DNA from: Paucilactobacillus kaifaensis
GTDB lineage: Bacteria > Bacillota > Bacilli > Lactobacillales > Lactobacillaceae
Length of the DNA: 64,000 nt
Direction: 5' to 3'
NCBI RefSeq assembly: GCF_005405145.1
Contig: NZ_BJDM01000005.1
Span: 1-64,000, forward strand
Shown: positions 45,985 through 56,447 of the stretch, in pieces
Position numbering within the stretch: the first letter of the stretch is position 1
How the letters are laid out: each line of letters opens with the position of its first letter
Translations under genes and position numbers: made by a program
Notes under the pieces: model-generated
Database searches by the model: none
What the model saw: only the letters and a program-made list of their open reading frames with translations
Told to the model about the DNA's origin: nothing

Positions 45985-46644
45985 TTGGAATTAAGGATGC
46001 TGAATGTGAAAATTGATAGTGAAAAGTTAAATAAGCAATTTGTCTATATTATCATAAAAAGGATATTTGATTTTTGTGCTTCTTTAGTAGGTTTAATTTG
46101 TTTGAGCCCATTATTTTTGATTTTAGCAGTATTAATAAAATTAGATGACCCAAAAGGTCCAGTCTTTTATTCACAAACAAGAGTTGGTAAAAGTAGTGTT
46201 AAATTTAGAATGTTTAAATTCAGGTCGATGGTAACTAATGCTGATGAGATTCGACAGAGTTTAATTAGTCAAAATGAAGTTGGTGGTCCGATGTTTAAAT
46301 TAAAACATGATCCGCGTATTACTAGAGTAGGACGAATAATTAGAAAATATAGTCTTGATGAGCTTCCCCAATTAATAAATGTTGTTAATGGAACAATGAG
46401 CTTAGTTGGCCCACGTCCGCCTTTAGTTTCGGAAGCTGAAAAATATTCATCGTTTGATGATCAAAGATTATTGGTAAAGCCTGGCTGCACAGGAATGTGG
46501 CAGGTTGGTGGAAGAAATGATGTGGACTTTGATGAAATGGTAAGGCTTGATCTTGACTATATTTCGCATAGATCAGTATGGCTGGATTTAAAAATCATTT
46601 TTAAGACAGTTTTTATTATGATTAAACCTAATGGTGCATATTAA
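45985..46644 (+). CDS. Priming sugar-phosphate transferase of EPS synthesis
   Basis: 219 residues, the core of the WbaP/CpsE polyisoprenyl-phosphate hexose-1-phosphate transferase family: KRIFDFCASLVGLICLSPLF membrane segment, FKFRSM, DELPQLINV and SLVGPRP. It places the first sugar (often Glc-P or Gal-P) on undecaprenyl phosphate. It has no extra N-terminal membrane domain. TTG start directly after the preceding stop, with GAAGGAAAAG upstream. Confidence 0.93.
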   Translation: MELRMLNVKIDSEKLNKQFVYIIIKRIFDFCASLVGLICLSPLFLILAVLIKLDDPKGPVFYSQTRVGKSSVKFRMFKFRSMVTNADEIRQSLISQNEVGGPMFKLKHDPRITRVGRIIRKYSLDELPQLINVVNGTMSLVGPRPPLVSEAEKYSSFDDQRLLVKPGCTGMWQVGGRNDVDFDEMVRLDLDYISHRSVWLDLKIIFKTVFIMIKPNGAY

Positions 46645-47863
46645 AATGGAAATAAGAGAAAATAGGTTAAATAAATTTATCAATGATATTTCTCAGTTGA
46701 AAATAAATTCAAGAAATATCTACCTTGTTGCTTTTACTCTATACTTAAGTGTTGCTTTTTTGAAGACTACCATGGTCACTGATTACTTATCGACCCATCT
46801 ATTAAATTACGGTGCGTACTTGGCAATGAGTATCCTTTTTTTTAAGTGGATGTTTTTTTCTAGATTCACTAAGTGGCAACTAATCTTAGAAGCTCTTATT
46901 TTTTTATTTTCTGGAATATCATGGATCAAATCTGGAGATCCTTTAGCGTTTTATATGACGACACTTGTAATAACTGCTAAAGGTTTAGATTTTGAGGAAA
47001 TTTTGAAATGGTATGTCATACTAGCAACAATAATACTTGTATTAATTGTTTTGTTGTCAGAGTTAGATGTAATTAGGAATCTTTCATATCTGAGAATGGG
47101 GCATATTAGATATGCTTTTGGAATAGTCTATCCAACTGATTTTGCTTCGCATGTATTTTATCTTTTGCTAGCATATTGTTATTTGTGGTTCCATTCACTA
47201 AATTATAAACATTATTTGATATTGTTTATAATCGCTGGGTTGATTTACTATTTTACCAACGCAAGGTTAGATACTATCTTAATTCTAGCAATTATTCCGA
47301 CTATGATTATTGCTAGAAAAAAACAGTATACTAATTTTGATTCACATGGTATTTTAAATTATAGTTGGATGACTACTGGGATCATAGCATATTTAGCCAT
47401 TATGGTTTCTGTATTTTACAGCACAAATGGGCCATTAGTGTTAATTAATAAATTAATATCTTCCAGGATTTCGCTAAGTCATAGTGGCTTTATAGATTAT
47501 GGAGTTTCTGTTGTTGGGCAGGCAGTTAAGGAATATGGGTGGGGAGGAGCCAAAGGCTTTCGTAATTTTAACGTTGGCGGTCAACTTCATCAGTACTTTA
47601 TGCTTGATTCATCCTTTATTAGATTATTGTTGATTTATGGAATTGTTTTATTTTTATTGATCATTACTGCTGTTTCATATACGGCACTTAGGGCAATTAA
47701 AATAGGGAACTTTGCGTTGGTTGCGGTTTTATTTTTGGTAGCTTTAAGCTGTTTAATAGACCAACATATGCTGGAATTGGCTTACAATCCCTTTTATATT
47801 TCAATTTACGCAAGTGTTGAAACTGCATCATATTTAGATAAGAGAGTAGGAATAACATCATGA
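46631..47863 (+). CDS. EPS polymerase, Wzy type
   Basis: 410 residues with about 10-11 membrane segments and a larger external loop near residues 270-320 (SVVGQAVKEYGWGGAKGF), typical of O-antigen/EPS polymerases, which are poorly conserved in sequence. It overlaps the end of the priming transferase and the start of the Wzz-like gene (ATGA). An internal ATG at 46646 is an alternative start. Confidence 0.8.
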   Translation: MVHIKMEIRENRLNKFINDISQLKINSRNIYLVAFTLYLSVAFLKTTMVTDYLSTHLLNYGAYLAMSILFFKWMFFSRFTKWQLILEALIFLFSGISWIKSGDPLAFYMTTLVITAKGLDFEEILKWYVILATIILVLIVLLSELDVIRNLSYLRMGHIRYAFGIVYPTDFASHVFYLLLAYCYLWFHSLNYKHYLILFIIAGLIYYFTNARLDTILILAIIPTMIIARKKQYTNFDSHGILNYSWMTTGIIAYLAIMVSVFYSTNGPLVLINKLISSRISLSHSGFIDYGVSVVGQAVKEYGWGGAKGFRNFNVGGQLHQYFMLDSSFIRLLLIYGIVLFLLIITAVSYTALRAIKIGNFALVAVLFLVALSCLIDQHMLELAYNPFYISIYASVETASYLDKRVGITS

Positions 47864-48501
47864 ATCATTCATACACATTAATGGATTTTTTTAAATTAGT
47901 TTTAAAGCACGTTATAACTATAATTGTTTTTGCACTTATTTTTGGAGTATTACTGGGAGGATATGCTAAGCTAAAACAAACAACAACTTATAGCGCTCGT
48001 AGATCTATGGTTATTGGCCATAATGTTGATAAAGTTAATGCTAGAGATAAGAACTCGCGTGTTTTAGCCGATATGCAGATGTTAAATACTTATGCTAAAG
48101 TTGCAAATGATCAATCGGTTTATACTAAAGCAAAAAATATTCTAGCGCATAAATACAATTTAAAAATGAGTACAAATGAAATTATGAAGTCGGTCAAGGT
48201 TAGTACAGAGCCACAGACTCTTATTTTAAACGTTGAGGCATCCAGCAAAACTGAAAAGAAGGTTACAAAAGTTGTAAATGCAACAAGTATTGCAATTAAG
48301 GATGAATTACCAAATTTAGTTGATAATCCTGGAAAAATTAAGTTATTATCTCCTGCAGTGAATTCTGATTTAAAAAGTAAAACAGGTCCCTCAGCAAAAA
48401 AATATACAGTGCTCGGATTGGCAACAGGATTATTTGTTGGATTAGTAGTTGTCTTTGGGCGATATACAATTTTGGATACAAATGAATCTAAAAGTAAGTA
48501 G
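47860..48501 (+). CDS. Chain-length regulator (Wzz/CapA-like)
   Basis: 213 residues: cytoplasmic N-terminus MNHSYTLMDFFKLVLKH, a membrane helix, an external helical region and a second membrane helix (VLGLATGLFVGLVVVFG), the layout of Wzz/CpsC proteins. It sets polysaccharide chain length. Its usual partner, a BY-kinase (CpsD/Wze), and the phosphatase are missing from this cluster. Confidence 0.85.
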   Translation: MNHSYTLMDFFKLVLKHVITIIVFALIFGVLLGGYAKLKQTTTYSARRSMVIGHNVDKVNARDKNSRVLADMQMLNTYAKVANDQSVYTKAKNILAHKYNLKMSTNEIMKSVKVSTEPQTLILNVEASSKTEKKVTKVVNATSIAIKDELPNLVDNPGKIKLLSPAVNSDLKSKTGPSAKKYTVLGLATGLFVGLVVVFGRYTILDTNESKSK

Positions 48502-48513
48502 GGTGGTTACCAT

Positions 48514-49281
48514 ATGGATGTTAAAATTTTAGTTGCAGCGCATAAACCGTATAAAATGCCTAGTGATAAACAATTATATTTGCCAATATATGTTGGTAAG
48601 GATTTACATTCCGGTAATGAAATTGATGGATATATAGGTGATAATACTGGAGACAATATTTCTAGTAAAAATGGTTCTTTTAATGAGTTGACAGCAATTT
48701 ATTGGGCGTGGAAAAATTTGAAGGCTGATGCTATAGGACTCGACCATTATAGGCGATATATGAGTATGACAAAGAAAAAAGATATTAATACAACTCTGAA
48801 CAGAAGTCAGATTGATGAACTATTTAAAAATCATGATATTATTCTTCCAAAGAAAAGAAACTATTACATTCAATCTAATTACAACCACTATATTCATGCC
48901 CATCATAAGGAACCGCTTGATATGGCAGCTAAAATAATTCAAGAGAAATATCCTGAATATTTGGGATCTTTTGAAAAGATTATGAAGAAAAAATCTGCAC
49001 ATATGTTCAATATGTTTCTTATGAAGAGGGCTAAATTTGATGAGTATTGTGACTGGATGTTTGATATTTTATTTGAATTAGAAAATAAAACAGATGTAAC
49101 TTCTTATTCTAAGTATGAACAGAGAGTGTATGGATTTGTAAGTGAACTATTATTAGATGTATGGTTGGACAAAAATAAATTTAGTTATTATGAAGTTAAT
49201 TTTGTTCATATGGAAAGTCAGCACTGGATTAAAAAAGGTATTTCATTTTTGACTAGAATCTTAAAGAAACCTGAAAACTAA
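48514..49281 (+). CDS. DUF4422 glycosyltransferase
   Basis: 255 residues matching DUF4422: KILVAAHKPYKMP, GDNTGDNISSKNGSFNELTA, YWAWKNLKADAIGLDHYRRY and MFNMFLMKRAKFDEYC. Family members occur in capsule clusters and are predicted to be GT-A glycosyltransferases. Donor and acceptor unknown. It has a GGGTGG site and sits between the Wzz-like gene and a GT2. Confidence 0.88.
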   Translation: MDVKILVAAHKPYKMPSDKQLYLPIYVGKDLHSGNEIDGYIGDNTGDNISSKNGSFNELTAIYWAWKNLKADAIGLDHYRRYMSMTKKKDINTTLNRSQIDELFKNHDIILPKKRNYYIQSNYNHYIHAHHKEPLDMAAKIIQEKYPEYLGSFEKIMKKKSAHMFNMFLMKRAKFDEYCDWMFDILFELENKTDVTSYSKYEQRVYGFVSELLLDVWLDKNKFSYYEVNFVHMESQHWIKKGISFLTRILKKPEN

Positions 49282-49301
49282 TACATTGAGGTAAACTTTA
49301 G

Positions 49302-50291
49302 ATGAATGAATTAATTAGTGTTATCATTCCTGTATATAATGTAAAAAAATTTTTACAACAGATAATAAATGATCTAGAAAATCAAAATTTTGATAATTTT
49401 GAAGTTTTGTTGATCGATGATGGATCTACGGATGGTAGTGGATCGTTATGTGAAAATATTTGTAAAAAGTCACCATTATCTATACACGTAGTTCATCAAA
49501 AAAATCAAGGATTGTCTTCTGCAAGGAATACAGGAATCAATCTGGCCGTTGGAAAATATTTCACATTTATTGATCCTGACGATAGAATTGCTCCTAATTT
49601 TTTGTCTTATTTAATTAAACTAATAGAAAAATCTGATTGTTTAATGTCTGCATGTTCTCACTTGATAGTCAGAGGTAATAGAAGAAGTTTAGGCGTTGAT
49701 AATGCCACTAATTATGAAGTTGTTTCTGCATATAGGTTCATCGAGGGACTTTTATATCACAGAAGATTTGATACTTCGGCATGGGCTAAAATGTTTCACA
49801 GAAGTTTATTTGAGACAATTAAATTTCCGGAAGGAAAATTATATGAAGATTTAGCTACTATCTACAAATTAGTTATTAAAGCACAGAATGTATGTGTTGG
49901 TAATGAAGCAAACTATTTTTATTTGATTAGAGATGAATCAATTACGAATACCACTTTTTCTGATAAACAACTGGATTTTATTGATGTTACTCAACGGATG
50001 AAAACTGAAGTTGACCGTGTTTTTCCAACCTTGTCAGATGCTACTGCTGAGAGACTCACGTTTTCATATATAAGTACGCTGACTAAGACTTTTAATAGTG
50101 TTGAAAATTCCGAATTAAATGATGTACAGCGGAAATTAGTTGCGTTCATAAATAAAAATAAAAAAAGCATTCTAAATAATCACATGAGCATGTTAAGAGA
50201 TAGATTAAGTGTGTATCTTTTAACATTTTTTGGATTATTTGGCTTTCGGCTATTGTGGAATTTATACGAGCGTGTTAGGAGAATTTTATGA
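49302..50291 (+). CDS. EPS family 2 glycosyltransferase
   Basis: 329 residues: LISVIIPVYNVKKFLQQ, LIDDGSTDGSG, FIDPDDRIAPNF and FPEGKLYEDLATIYKL form a typical GT2 domain (about 1-210), then a C-terminal helical part. It adds one sugar of the EPS repeat unit. Its stop overlaps the start of the Stealth gene. Confidence 0.9.
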   Translation: MNELISVIIPVYNVKKFLQQIINDLENQNFDNFEVLLIDDGSTDGSGSLCENICKKSPLSIHVVHQKNQGLSSARNTGINLAVGKYFTFIDPDDRIAPNFLSYLIKLIEKSDCLMSACSHLIVRGNRRSLGVDNATNYEVVSAYRFIEGLLYHRRFDTSAWAKMFHRSLFETIKFPEGKLYEDLATIYKLVIKAQNVCVGNEANYFYLIRDESITNTTFSDKQLDFIDVTQRMKTEVDRVFPTLSDATAERLTFSYISTLTKTFNSVENSELNDVQRKLVAFINKNKKSILNNHMSMLRDRLSVYLLTFFGLFGFRLLWNLYERVRRIL

Positions 50292-51298
50292 TGAAAATTG
50301 ACATAGTACTACCATGGGTGAATGGTGAAGATAGATCGTGGTTAGAAAAAAAGAATCAATACAGAATTAAAAACGATGATGAAATTGAAGGTGAAGAAAC
50401 GCTAGAAGAATTAAATGGGGTGGAAAAGTATCGTGATTCTGGCACATTAAAATATGTGTTAAGATCGATTTTTAAATTTGCACCTTGGGTTAATCATATT
50501 TATTTGATAACTGATCATCAGATTCCAGATTGGATTAACGTGAAATATCCATTAATAACAATTGTAAATCATGAGGATTTTATTCCAACTCAGTGGTTAC
50601 CAACATTTAGTTCTAATGCAATTATTTTAAATAGTTTTAGAATTAAAAATTTAAGTGAACATTTTATTTTATTTAATGATGACATGATTTTAAATGACCA
50701 AGTTGAGCCAGGTAATTTTTTTACTAAAAAGGGTTTACCGGTAGATATTGGTATCTACTCTGTTATTCCTAGCTTTGAAGATTTTTCACATATGATTTTA
50801 AACAACACTATTGTTATCAACAAATATTTTAATAAGTGGTCTGGAATAAGGGCAAATTTTTTTAGTTTTTTTAACGTTAAGTATGGAAGGAGTTTATTGC
50901 GTTCTTTTTTAGCACTTCCTTGGCATGGTATAACTGGATTCTATAATCCACATATGCCAATATCTTACTTAAAAAGTTCGTTTGAAATAGTGTGGGAATA
51001 TGAAGAGAAATGGTTGTCAGAGACATCTTCTCATAAATTTAGGGCAAGTTCAGATTTAACTGATTGGGTTGTTAGATATTGGCAATTACAGTCCGGAAAG
51101 TTCAAAGCAGGATCAATTAATTTTGGTAAATATTATTTACAAACCCAGACACATGAAATCATTAAGGACTTGAACGATAGTAAGCATAAAATTATTTGCA
51201 TTAATGATACGCCAATGACTAAAAACGGAGAGATTGATACAAAAATAAAATATGCGTTAGAGAGCAAATTTGATTTTAAATCAAAATTTGAAAAGTAG
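50288..51298 (+). CDS. Stealth-family capsular polysaccharide phosphotransferase
   Basis: 336 residues with Stealth conserved regions: CR1 IDIVLPWVNGED (4-15), CR2 RDSGTLKYVLRSIFKFAP with YLITDHQIPDW, CR3 around HGITGFYNPHMP, and FILFNDDMIL. Family enzymes transfer hexose-1-phosphate, so the EPS probably contains phosphodiester-linked sugar. ATGA overlap with the previous gene. Confidence 0.9.
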   Translation: MMKIDIVLPWVNGEDRSWLEKKNQYRIKNDDEIEGEETLEELNGVEKYRDSGTLKYVLRSIFKFAPWVNHIYLITDHQIPDWINVKYPLITIVNHEDFIPTQWLPTFSSNAIILNSFRIKNLSEHFILFNDDMILNDQVEPGNFFTKKGLPVDIGIYSVIPSFEDFSHMILNNTIVINKYFNKWSGIRANFFSFFNVKYGRSLLRSFLALPWHGITGFYNPHMPISYLKSSFEIVWEYEEKWLSETSSHKFRASSDLTDWVVRYWQLQSGKFKAGSINFGKYYLQTQTHEIIKDLNDSKHKIICINDTPMTKNGEIDTKIKYALESKFDFKSKFEK

Positions 51299-51344
51299 GC
51301 ATATTTCGGTTATGTATACATAAACGAATAGAATAGGTGAAATT

Positions 51345-52250
51345 ATGCAAAGTAATAAAGTTTGTGCTGTTGTAGTGACTTATAATAAATTAGATCTTTT
51401 AAAAAAATGCGTTAGTCAGTTATATTCACAAACATTTCCACTTTCACATTTAGTAGTGGTTGATAATGCCAGTACTGATGGCACACAAGATTATTTAAAC
51501 CAAATAGCAAGTTCTTATAATAACATTGTTACAGTTTTTTTAGATAATAATATAGGTGGCGCGGGTGGCTTTAATGCTGGGTTAAAAGAGTATGTAGAGT
51601 TAAATGATGATTTTGTTGTGATACTTGATGATGATTCAATATTAGAAAATAATTGTATTGAAAGCTTTATGAATAAAAAAAATAGTTTGCCAGAATTTGG
51701 ATTTCTCTGTAGTAATGTTAGATGGAAAGATGGCACAGCTTGCTTAATGAATGTTCCTAAGGTCTCTGAAGGAAAATGGAGTGACTACATTGAGAATGGA
51801 ATTGTTAAAATTGATACATGTTCGTTTGTTTCAGTTTTTATTCCAAAGGATGTTGTAGTTAAAGTTGGATTTCCAATTACTGAATTTTTTATTTGGGGTG
51901 ATGATTTGGAATATACGGACCGAATTAATCGTTGTTTCAAAGAAAGAGAAAATTATTTAATTGCTTCAAGTAAAGTTATTCATGAAATGAAAGAAAATAT
52001 TAATGTTGATATAATTAATGATTCTGAGGATAGATTACAAAGGTACTATTATAGATATCGTAACCTTAACTACGTCAGTCGTAAGCAAGGGTTGAAAGCT
52101 AGTTTAAAGTATATTATAAAGTCACTTTTAACGGTTTTTAAAATATTTAGAAGCGACTCTCAGCACAAGGTTAAACGTTGTGGTATCTTAATAAGAGGAT
52201 TATTTCGTGGATTTGTTTTTAATCCAGAAATAGAAGTTGTTGATAAATAG
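51345..52250 (+). CDS. GlfT-like glycosyltransferase, probably galactofuranosyl
   Basis: 301 residues of the GT2 class: VVVTYNKLDLLKKC, VDNASTDGT, IGGAGGFNAG, ILDDDS and WGDDLEYTDRI, the last three as in galactofuranosyl and rhamnosyl transferases. The next gene makes UDP-galactofuranose, which supports Galf as donor. An AGGTGA site precedes the ATG. Confidence 0.85.
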   Translation: MQSNKVCAVVVTYNKLDLLKKCVSQLYSQTFPLSHLVVVDNASTDGTQDYLNQIASSYNNIVTVFLDNNIGGAGGFNAGLKEYVELNDDFVVILDDDSILENNCIESFMNKKNSLPEFGFLCSNVRWKDGTACLMNVPKVSEGKWSDYIENGIVKIDTCSFVSVFIPKDVVVKVGFPITEFFIWGDDLEYTDRINRCFKERENYLIASSKVIHEMKENINVDIINDSEDRLQRYYYRYRNLNYVSRKQGLKASLKYIIKSLLTVFKIFRSDSQHKVKRCGILIRGLFRGFVFNPEIEVVDK

Positions 52251-52275
52251 AATCAGTTGTTTGGGGGTAAGAATA

Positions 52276-53397
52276 GTGAATAATTATGATTATTTAGTGG
52301 TTGGATCCGGATTATTTGGTGCGACATTTGCTTATGAGGCTGCTAAGCGTGGCAAAAAGATCAAAGTAATTGAAAAACGTGATCATATTGCTGGCAACAT
52401 TTACACAAAGGAAGTTAGCGGCATCCAAGTACACGAATATGGTGCACACATATTTCACACAAGCAATGAAGAAATTTGGAATTATATTAATCAGTTTGCT
52501 AAATTCAACCGATATACTAATAGTCCAGTAGCTAACTTTCATGGTGAGATATATAACATGCCATTTAATATGAATACGTTTAATAAAATGTGGGGAGTAG
52601 TTACACCTGCTGAAGCTCATGCTAAAATTGAGGAGCAACGTAAAGAAATGGCCGGCAAGGAGCCAACCAACCTTGAAGAACAGGCTATTTCTTTGATTGG
52701 GCGTGACATTTATGAAAAATTAGTTAAAGGTTATACGGAAAAGCAGTGGGGACAAAAGGCTACCGATTTGCCTGCTTTTATTATTCGACGTTTACCGGTA
52801 CGACTAACTTATGATAATAATTATTTCAATGATACTTATCAAGGAATTCCAATTGGCGGATACACGCAAATTGTTGAAAAAATGTTAAAAAGTGACCTCA
52901 TTGATGTTGAAACAGGTATTGATTTTTTTGACCGCAAGGATGAATATTTACAGGAATATCCCAAGGTGATTTTTACTGGAATGATAGATCAATTCTTTGA
53001 CTATCAGCTGGGCGAGCTAGAGTATAGAAGCTTACGTTTTGAGACTGAAGAGCTTAATATTAATAACTATCAAGGTAATGCAGTTGTTAACTATACAGAT
53101 GATGATACACCGTATACACGTATTATTGAGCATAAGCACTTTGAGTTTGGTCAAGGTGATAAAAATAAAACAATTGTTACACGTGAATATCCTCAAGCTT
53201 GGCACCGTGGTGATGAGCCTTATTATCCCGTTAATAATACTTTAAATAATGGATTGTACAAAAAATATAATAAATTGGCTGCTCAAGTTCCTAATGTGGT
53301 ATTTGGTGGACGGCTAGGTCAGTATCGCTATTACGATATGCACCAGGTAATTCACGCAGCATTAACTACTGTTCTACGGGAGTTTAGTGATAAATAA
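52276..53397 (+). CDS. glf: UDP-galactopyranose mutase
   Basis: A flavoenzyme of 373 residues that interconverts UDP-galactopyranose and UDP-galactofuranose. FAD-binding YDYLVVGSGLFGATFA at the N-terminus and the family sequences GNIYTKEVSGIQVHEYGAH, FHTSNEEIW, YTEKQWG and FGGRLGQYRYYDMHQVI are clear. I use GTG 52276 with GGGGGT upstream. The product feeds the transferase just before it. Confidence 0.95.
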   Translation: MNNYDYLVVGSGLFGATFAYEAAKRGKKIKVIEKRDHIAGNIYTKEVSGIQVHEYGAHIFHTSNEEIWNYINQFAKFNRYTNSPVANFHGEIYNMPFNMNTFNKMWGVVTPAEAHAKIEEQRKEMAGKEPTNLEEQAISLIGRDIYEKLVKGYTEKQWGQKATDLPAFIIRRLPVRLTYDNNYFNDTYQGIPIGGYTQIVEKMLKSDLIDVETGIDFFDRKDEYLQEYPKVIFTGMIDQFFDYQLGELEYRSLRFETEELNINNYQGNAVVNYTDDDTPYTRIIEHKHFEFGQGDKNKTIVTREYPQAWHRGDEPYYPVNNTLNNGLYKKYNKLAAQVPNVVFGGRLGQYRYYDMHQVIHAALTTVLREFSDK

Positions 53398-53400
53398 ATT

Positions 53401-54822
53401 ATGAAAGTTATAAAAAATTATCTTTATAATATGAGTTATCAAATTTTAGTTCTACTTGCTCCGTTGATAACAGTCCCTTATGTAGCACGTGTTTTGGGGT
53501 CACATGGAGTTGGTGTAAATTCTTATACTAATTCTTGGATTACATTTTTTCTTTTGCTGGGACAGATGGGAATTGCATTATATGGTAATCGAGAAATTGC
53601 ATACCATAGGGATAATAAGTTAGATAGATCTAAAATTTTTTGGGAAATAGAAATTCTACAAGCACTGACAATTATGTTTGCCTATGTGGTTTTTTTGATT
53701 TTTCTTTTTAGGTTCAGCCATGCACAACGACCTTTTTTCTTAATTCAATCACTTTTGATTGTTGCAGGAGGGTTGGACGTGTCTTGGTATTTTATGGGAA
53801 TGGAAGATTTTAAAAAAACAGTTTTAAGAAATGCTGTAATTAAAATTGTTTCCATTGCTCTTATTTTTGCTTTGGTCAAAGGACCAGATGATTTAGGAAG
53901 ATACATTCTTTTGTTGGGTATGTCTCAAGTTGTTGGGAACCTAACTCTTTGGCCCTATCTTAAAGAGAGTGTTCAATTTATTAAAATTAGCATTCTAAGA
54001 CCTTTTAAACACTTTTATCCTGCACTATTATTGTTTATTCCAACAATAACCACACAGGTTTATCTGGTGGTTAATCGCATTATGTTGGGGCGACTTGATA
54101 GCATTATTGCTGCTGGACAATTTGATTATGCAGATAAGATAACTAAGCTAGTTTTAGCTGTAGTTACTGCCACAGGATCCGTAATGTTACCACATATTGC
54201 ACATAAGTTTGCGGATGGTGACGTCCGAGGAATACGGCAAAGTTTATATAATTCATTTGATTTTGTTACGGCACTAGCCGTACCTATGATGTTTGGATTA
54301 GCGGCTATTTCGACTAGCTTTGCACCTTGGTTTTTGGGAAATGAGTTTGCTCCAACTGCAAAAATTATGTTTATTGAATCTCCAGCTATTGTTTTAATTG
54401 CATGGAGTAATGTAACTGGAACCCAATATTTAATGCCAGTAAATCGTGTTAAGGAGTTTACAGCATCGGTGGCTGTTGGAGCTGCTGTGAATATTGTTTG
54501 CAATCTATTCTTAATTGAGGTTTTTGGTGCTAATGGAGCTGCATTGGCAACTGTTATTTCTGAATTCGTAGTTACAGCATTGCAGATTTATTTTATCCGA
54601 ACAACAATACGAAGACGACAGTTATTTAAGTATACATGGAAGTATATTGTGAGTGGTGGGGTGATGTTTATTGTGGTATATCGATTAAATAGTATGATGC
54701 ACATGAATTTAACTAACTTAATAATTCAAGTTATAATTGGTTCGATTATTTATATAATCTGTATTTTTTTTACTGGAGCGCCGATTATTGCCCAACTAAA
54801 AAATTTTGTTAGTAAAAAATAA
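53401..54822 (+). CDS. EPS flippase, Wzx type
   Basis: 473 residues with 12-14 membrane segments; the N-terminus YNMSYQILVLLAPLITVPYV is characteristic of Wzx/MATE-type polysaccharide transporters. It flips the lipid-linked repeat unit outward for polymerisation. It begins 3 bases after glf without a clear ribosome site, suggesting translational coupling. Confidence 0.92.
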   Translation: MKVIKNYLYNMSYQILVLLAPLITVPYVARVLGSHGVGVNSYTNSWITFFLLLGQMGIALYGNREIAYHRDNKLDRSKIFWEIEILQALTIMFAYVVFLIFLFRFSHAQRPFFLIQSLLIVAGGLDVSWYFMGMEDFKKTVLRNAVIKIVSIALIFALVKGPDDLGRYILLLGMSQVVGNLTLWPYLKESVQFIKISILRPFKHFYPALLLFIPTITTQVYLVVNRIMLGRLDSIIAAGQFDYADKITKLVLAVVTATGSVMLPHIAHKFADGDVRGIRQSLYNSFDFVTALAVPMMFGLAAISTSFAPWFLGNEFAPTAKIMFIESPAIVLIAWSNVTGTQYLMPVNRVKEFTASVAVGAAVNIVCNLFLIEVFGANGAALATVISEFVVTALQIYFIRTTIRRRQLFKYTWKYIVSGGVMFIVVYRLNSMMHMNLTNLIIQVIIGSIIYIICIFFTGAPIIAQLKNFVSKK

Positions 54823-54901
54823 ATCTATCCGTATCCAGCTAGTAAAAAATATTTGATTAATAATATTTTCGGTTGTAAATAAATGCTAGGAGTATTAAAG
54901 A

Positions 54902-56425
54902 ATGTATAAACATAGAATTAGCTCGATTTTTTGTATCATAGTTACTTTAATCATTTTTTTGTTAATTTTATTAACGTTACAATCAAATCCATTTGCTCAA
55001 ATAATGCCATATCATGATTCATCAATGTTTCTATATTTTGGAAGCGGAATCGAACACGGTCTGGTTCCTTATACAGATATGTTGGATCATAAAGGTCCAA
55101 TATTATTTATGATTAATTTTTTTGCTAATATTATTAATCCGATTTTCTTTAATCACGGATTATTTATTTTCGAAATAATTTTTTTAGTGCTGGATTTTTA
55201 TTTTCTATATAAAACATCTAAATTATTAATTAATAGTGATCATGTATTTGTCTGTTCTCTTTTTATAATGGCTCCGTTAGTTACCATTACTTTTGGATAT
55301 GGAAATTATTCTGAAGAGTACGCACTTACTTTCATTATTATAGCCTTGTACCTATTTACAAAACTTTTTTTTCAAAATGGTTCTTTAAGTTCAACTAGTC
55401 TTTTTATGATTGGCTTTTTGGGTGCATTAACCTTTTTTATACGACCAAACATGATTATGCTGTGGGTTGTATGTTGTATTGCGTTATTGGTAGCTGGTTT
55501 TTTTTCTATAAAAAAGAGTTTGTTAGGTAGACAGACTTTTTGGATTTTTTTAGGTGGACTATGTGTTACGGTTATAGTTGCGGTTTATGGAATTGTTACT
55601 AATTCTTTAAAACAAATGATTAGTAGCTCCATCATTTTGAATTTTTCTTATGCTGGATCTTCTTTAAGTGAAAAGTATACGACCGCAAAGTATTTTATTA
55701 ATGTGCTTTTACATAACAATGTGGGATTTGTAATTGCTTTTTACTTAATATACTTAATTATTGAATATAGAAGCTTTTCACGAAAAGCCAAGGTATATAA
55801 TCTACTTGTTTTTTTTATAGCTGTTTTAAATTTCCTAACAGTTATACTGTCTGGAAGACAGTATAATCATTACTTGATTACAGAACTTCCATATTTATTT
55901 ATTTTTTCTCTATTTGCTCTAAATTTTATTTACGAAAAATTAACTAATTTAAAACATTTAAATTTAATTACTATGATTATAATGCTCGCGTTTATTACTC
56001 CATTTGTGCAAATATTTAAGCAGGAAATATCATATGTTAATCTGGAAACAAAAAGTAGCTATGAATTTAAGGAAAGCTATTTAAAAGTTTCTTCATACAT
56101 AGCGAGTAACACCAATAGAAATGATGAAATATACGTACATGCTATAGATGCTAATATTTATCTACAAAGTAAACGTTTTGCAAATTCAAAATTATTTGTT
56201 TTACCATCGCTAGATTACACAAAGTATAGTTATCTTTCGTCTTATTTCGAAAGAAAAATGAAGAAGAACCCACCTAAATATATAGCAATTTCGAATATTG
56301 TCTATGAATCGGATCATCAAAATAACAAGCGAATGAACAAATTTATGTATACTATACTTAAAAAAAATTTCAATGAAGTAAAAAAATTTAAAAACAACGA
56401 TATTCTTTTGTTTAAACTTAAGTAA
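54902..56425 (+). CDS. Membrane glycosyltransferase-like protein (GT39/PMT-like)
   Basis: 507 residues with about 10-11 membrane segments and a C-terminal soluble tail. The first loop contains YHDSSMFLYFGSGIEHG and YTDMLDHKGP, with acidic residues placed as in ArnT/PMT-type GT-C transferases. It may add a sugar from a lipid carrier to the EPS outside the cell. The substrate is unknown. AGGAG site before the ATG. Confidence 0.7.
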   Translation: MYKHRISSIFCIIVTLIIFLLILLTLQSNPFAQIMPYHDSSMFLYFGSGIEHGLVPYTDMLDHKGPILFMINFFANIINPIFFNHGLFIFEIIFLVLDFYFLYKTSKLLINSDHVFVCSLFIMAPLVTITFGYGNYSEEYALTFIIIALYLFTKLFFQNGSLSSTSLFMIGFLGALTFFIRPNMIMLWVVCCIALLVAGFFSIKKSLLGRQTFWIFLGGLCVTVIVAVYGIVTNSLKQMISSSIILNFSYAGSSLSEKYTTAKYFINVLLHNNVGFVIAFYLIYLIIEYRSFSRKAKVYNLLVFFIAVLNFLTVILSGRQYNHYLITELPYLFIFSLFALNFIYEKLTNLKHLNLITMIIMLAFITPFVQIFKQEISYVNLETKSSYEFKESYLKVSSYIASNTNRNDEIYVHAIDANIYLQSKRFANSKLFVLPSLDYTKYSYLSSYFERKMKKNPPKYIAISNIVYESDHQNNKRMNKFMYTILKKNFNEVKKFKNNDILLFKLK

Positions 56426-56447
56426 CGGTTGGGAGAAGTAAACTCAT

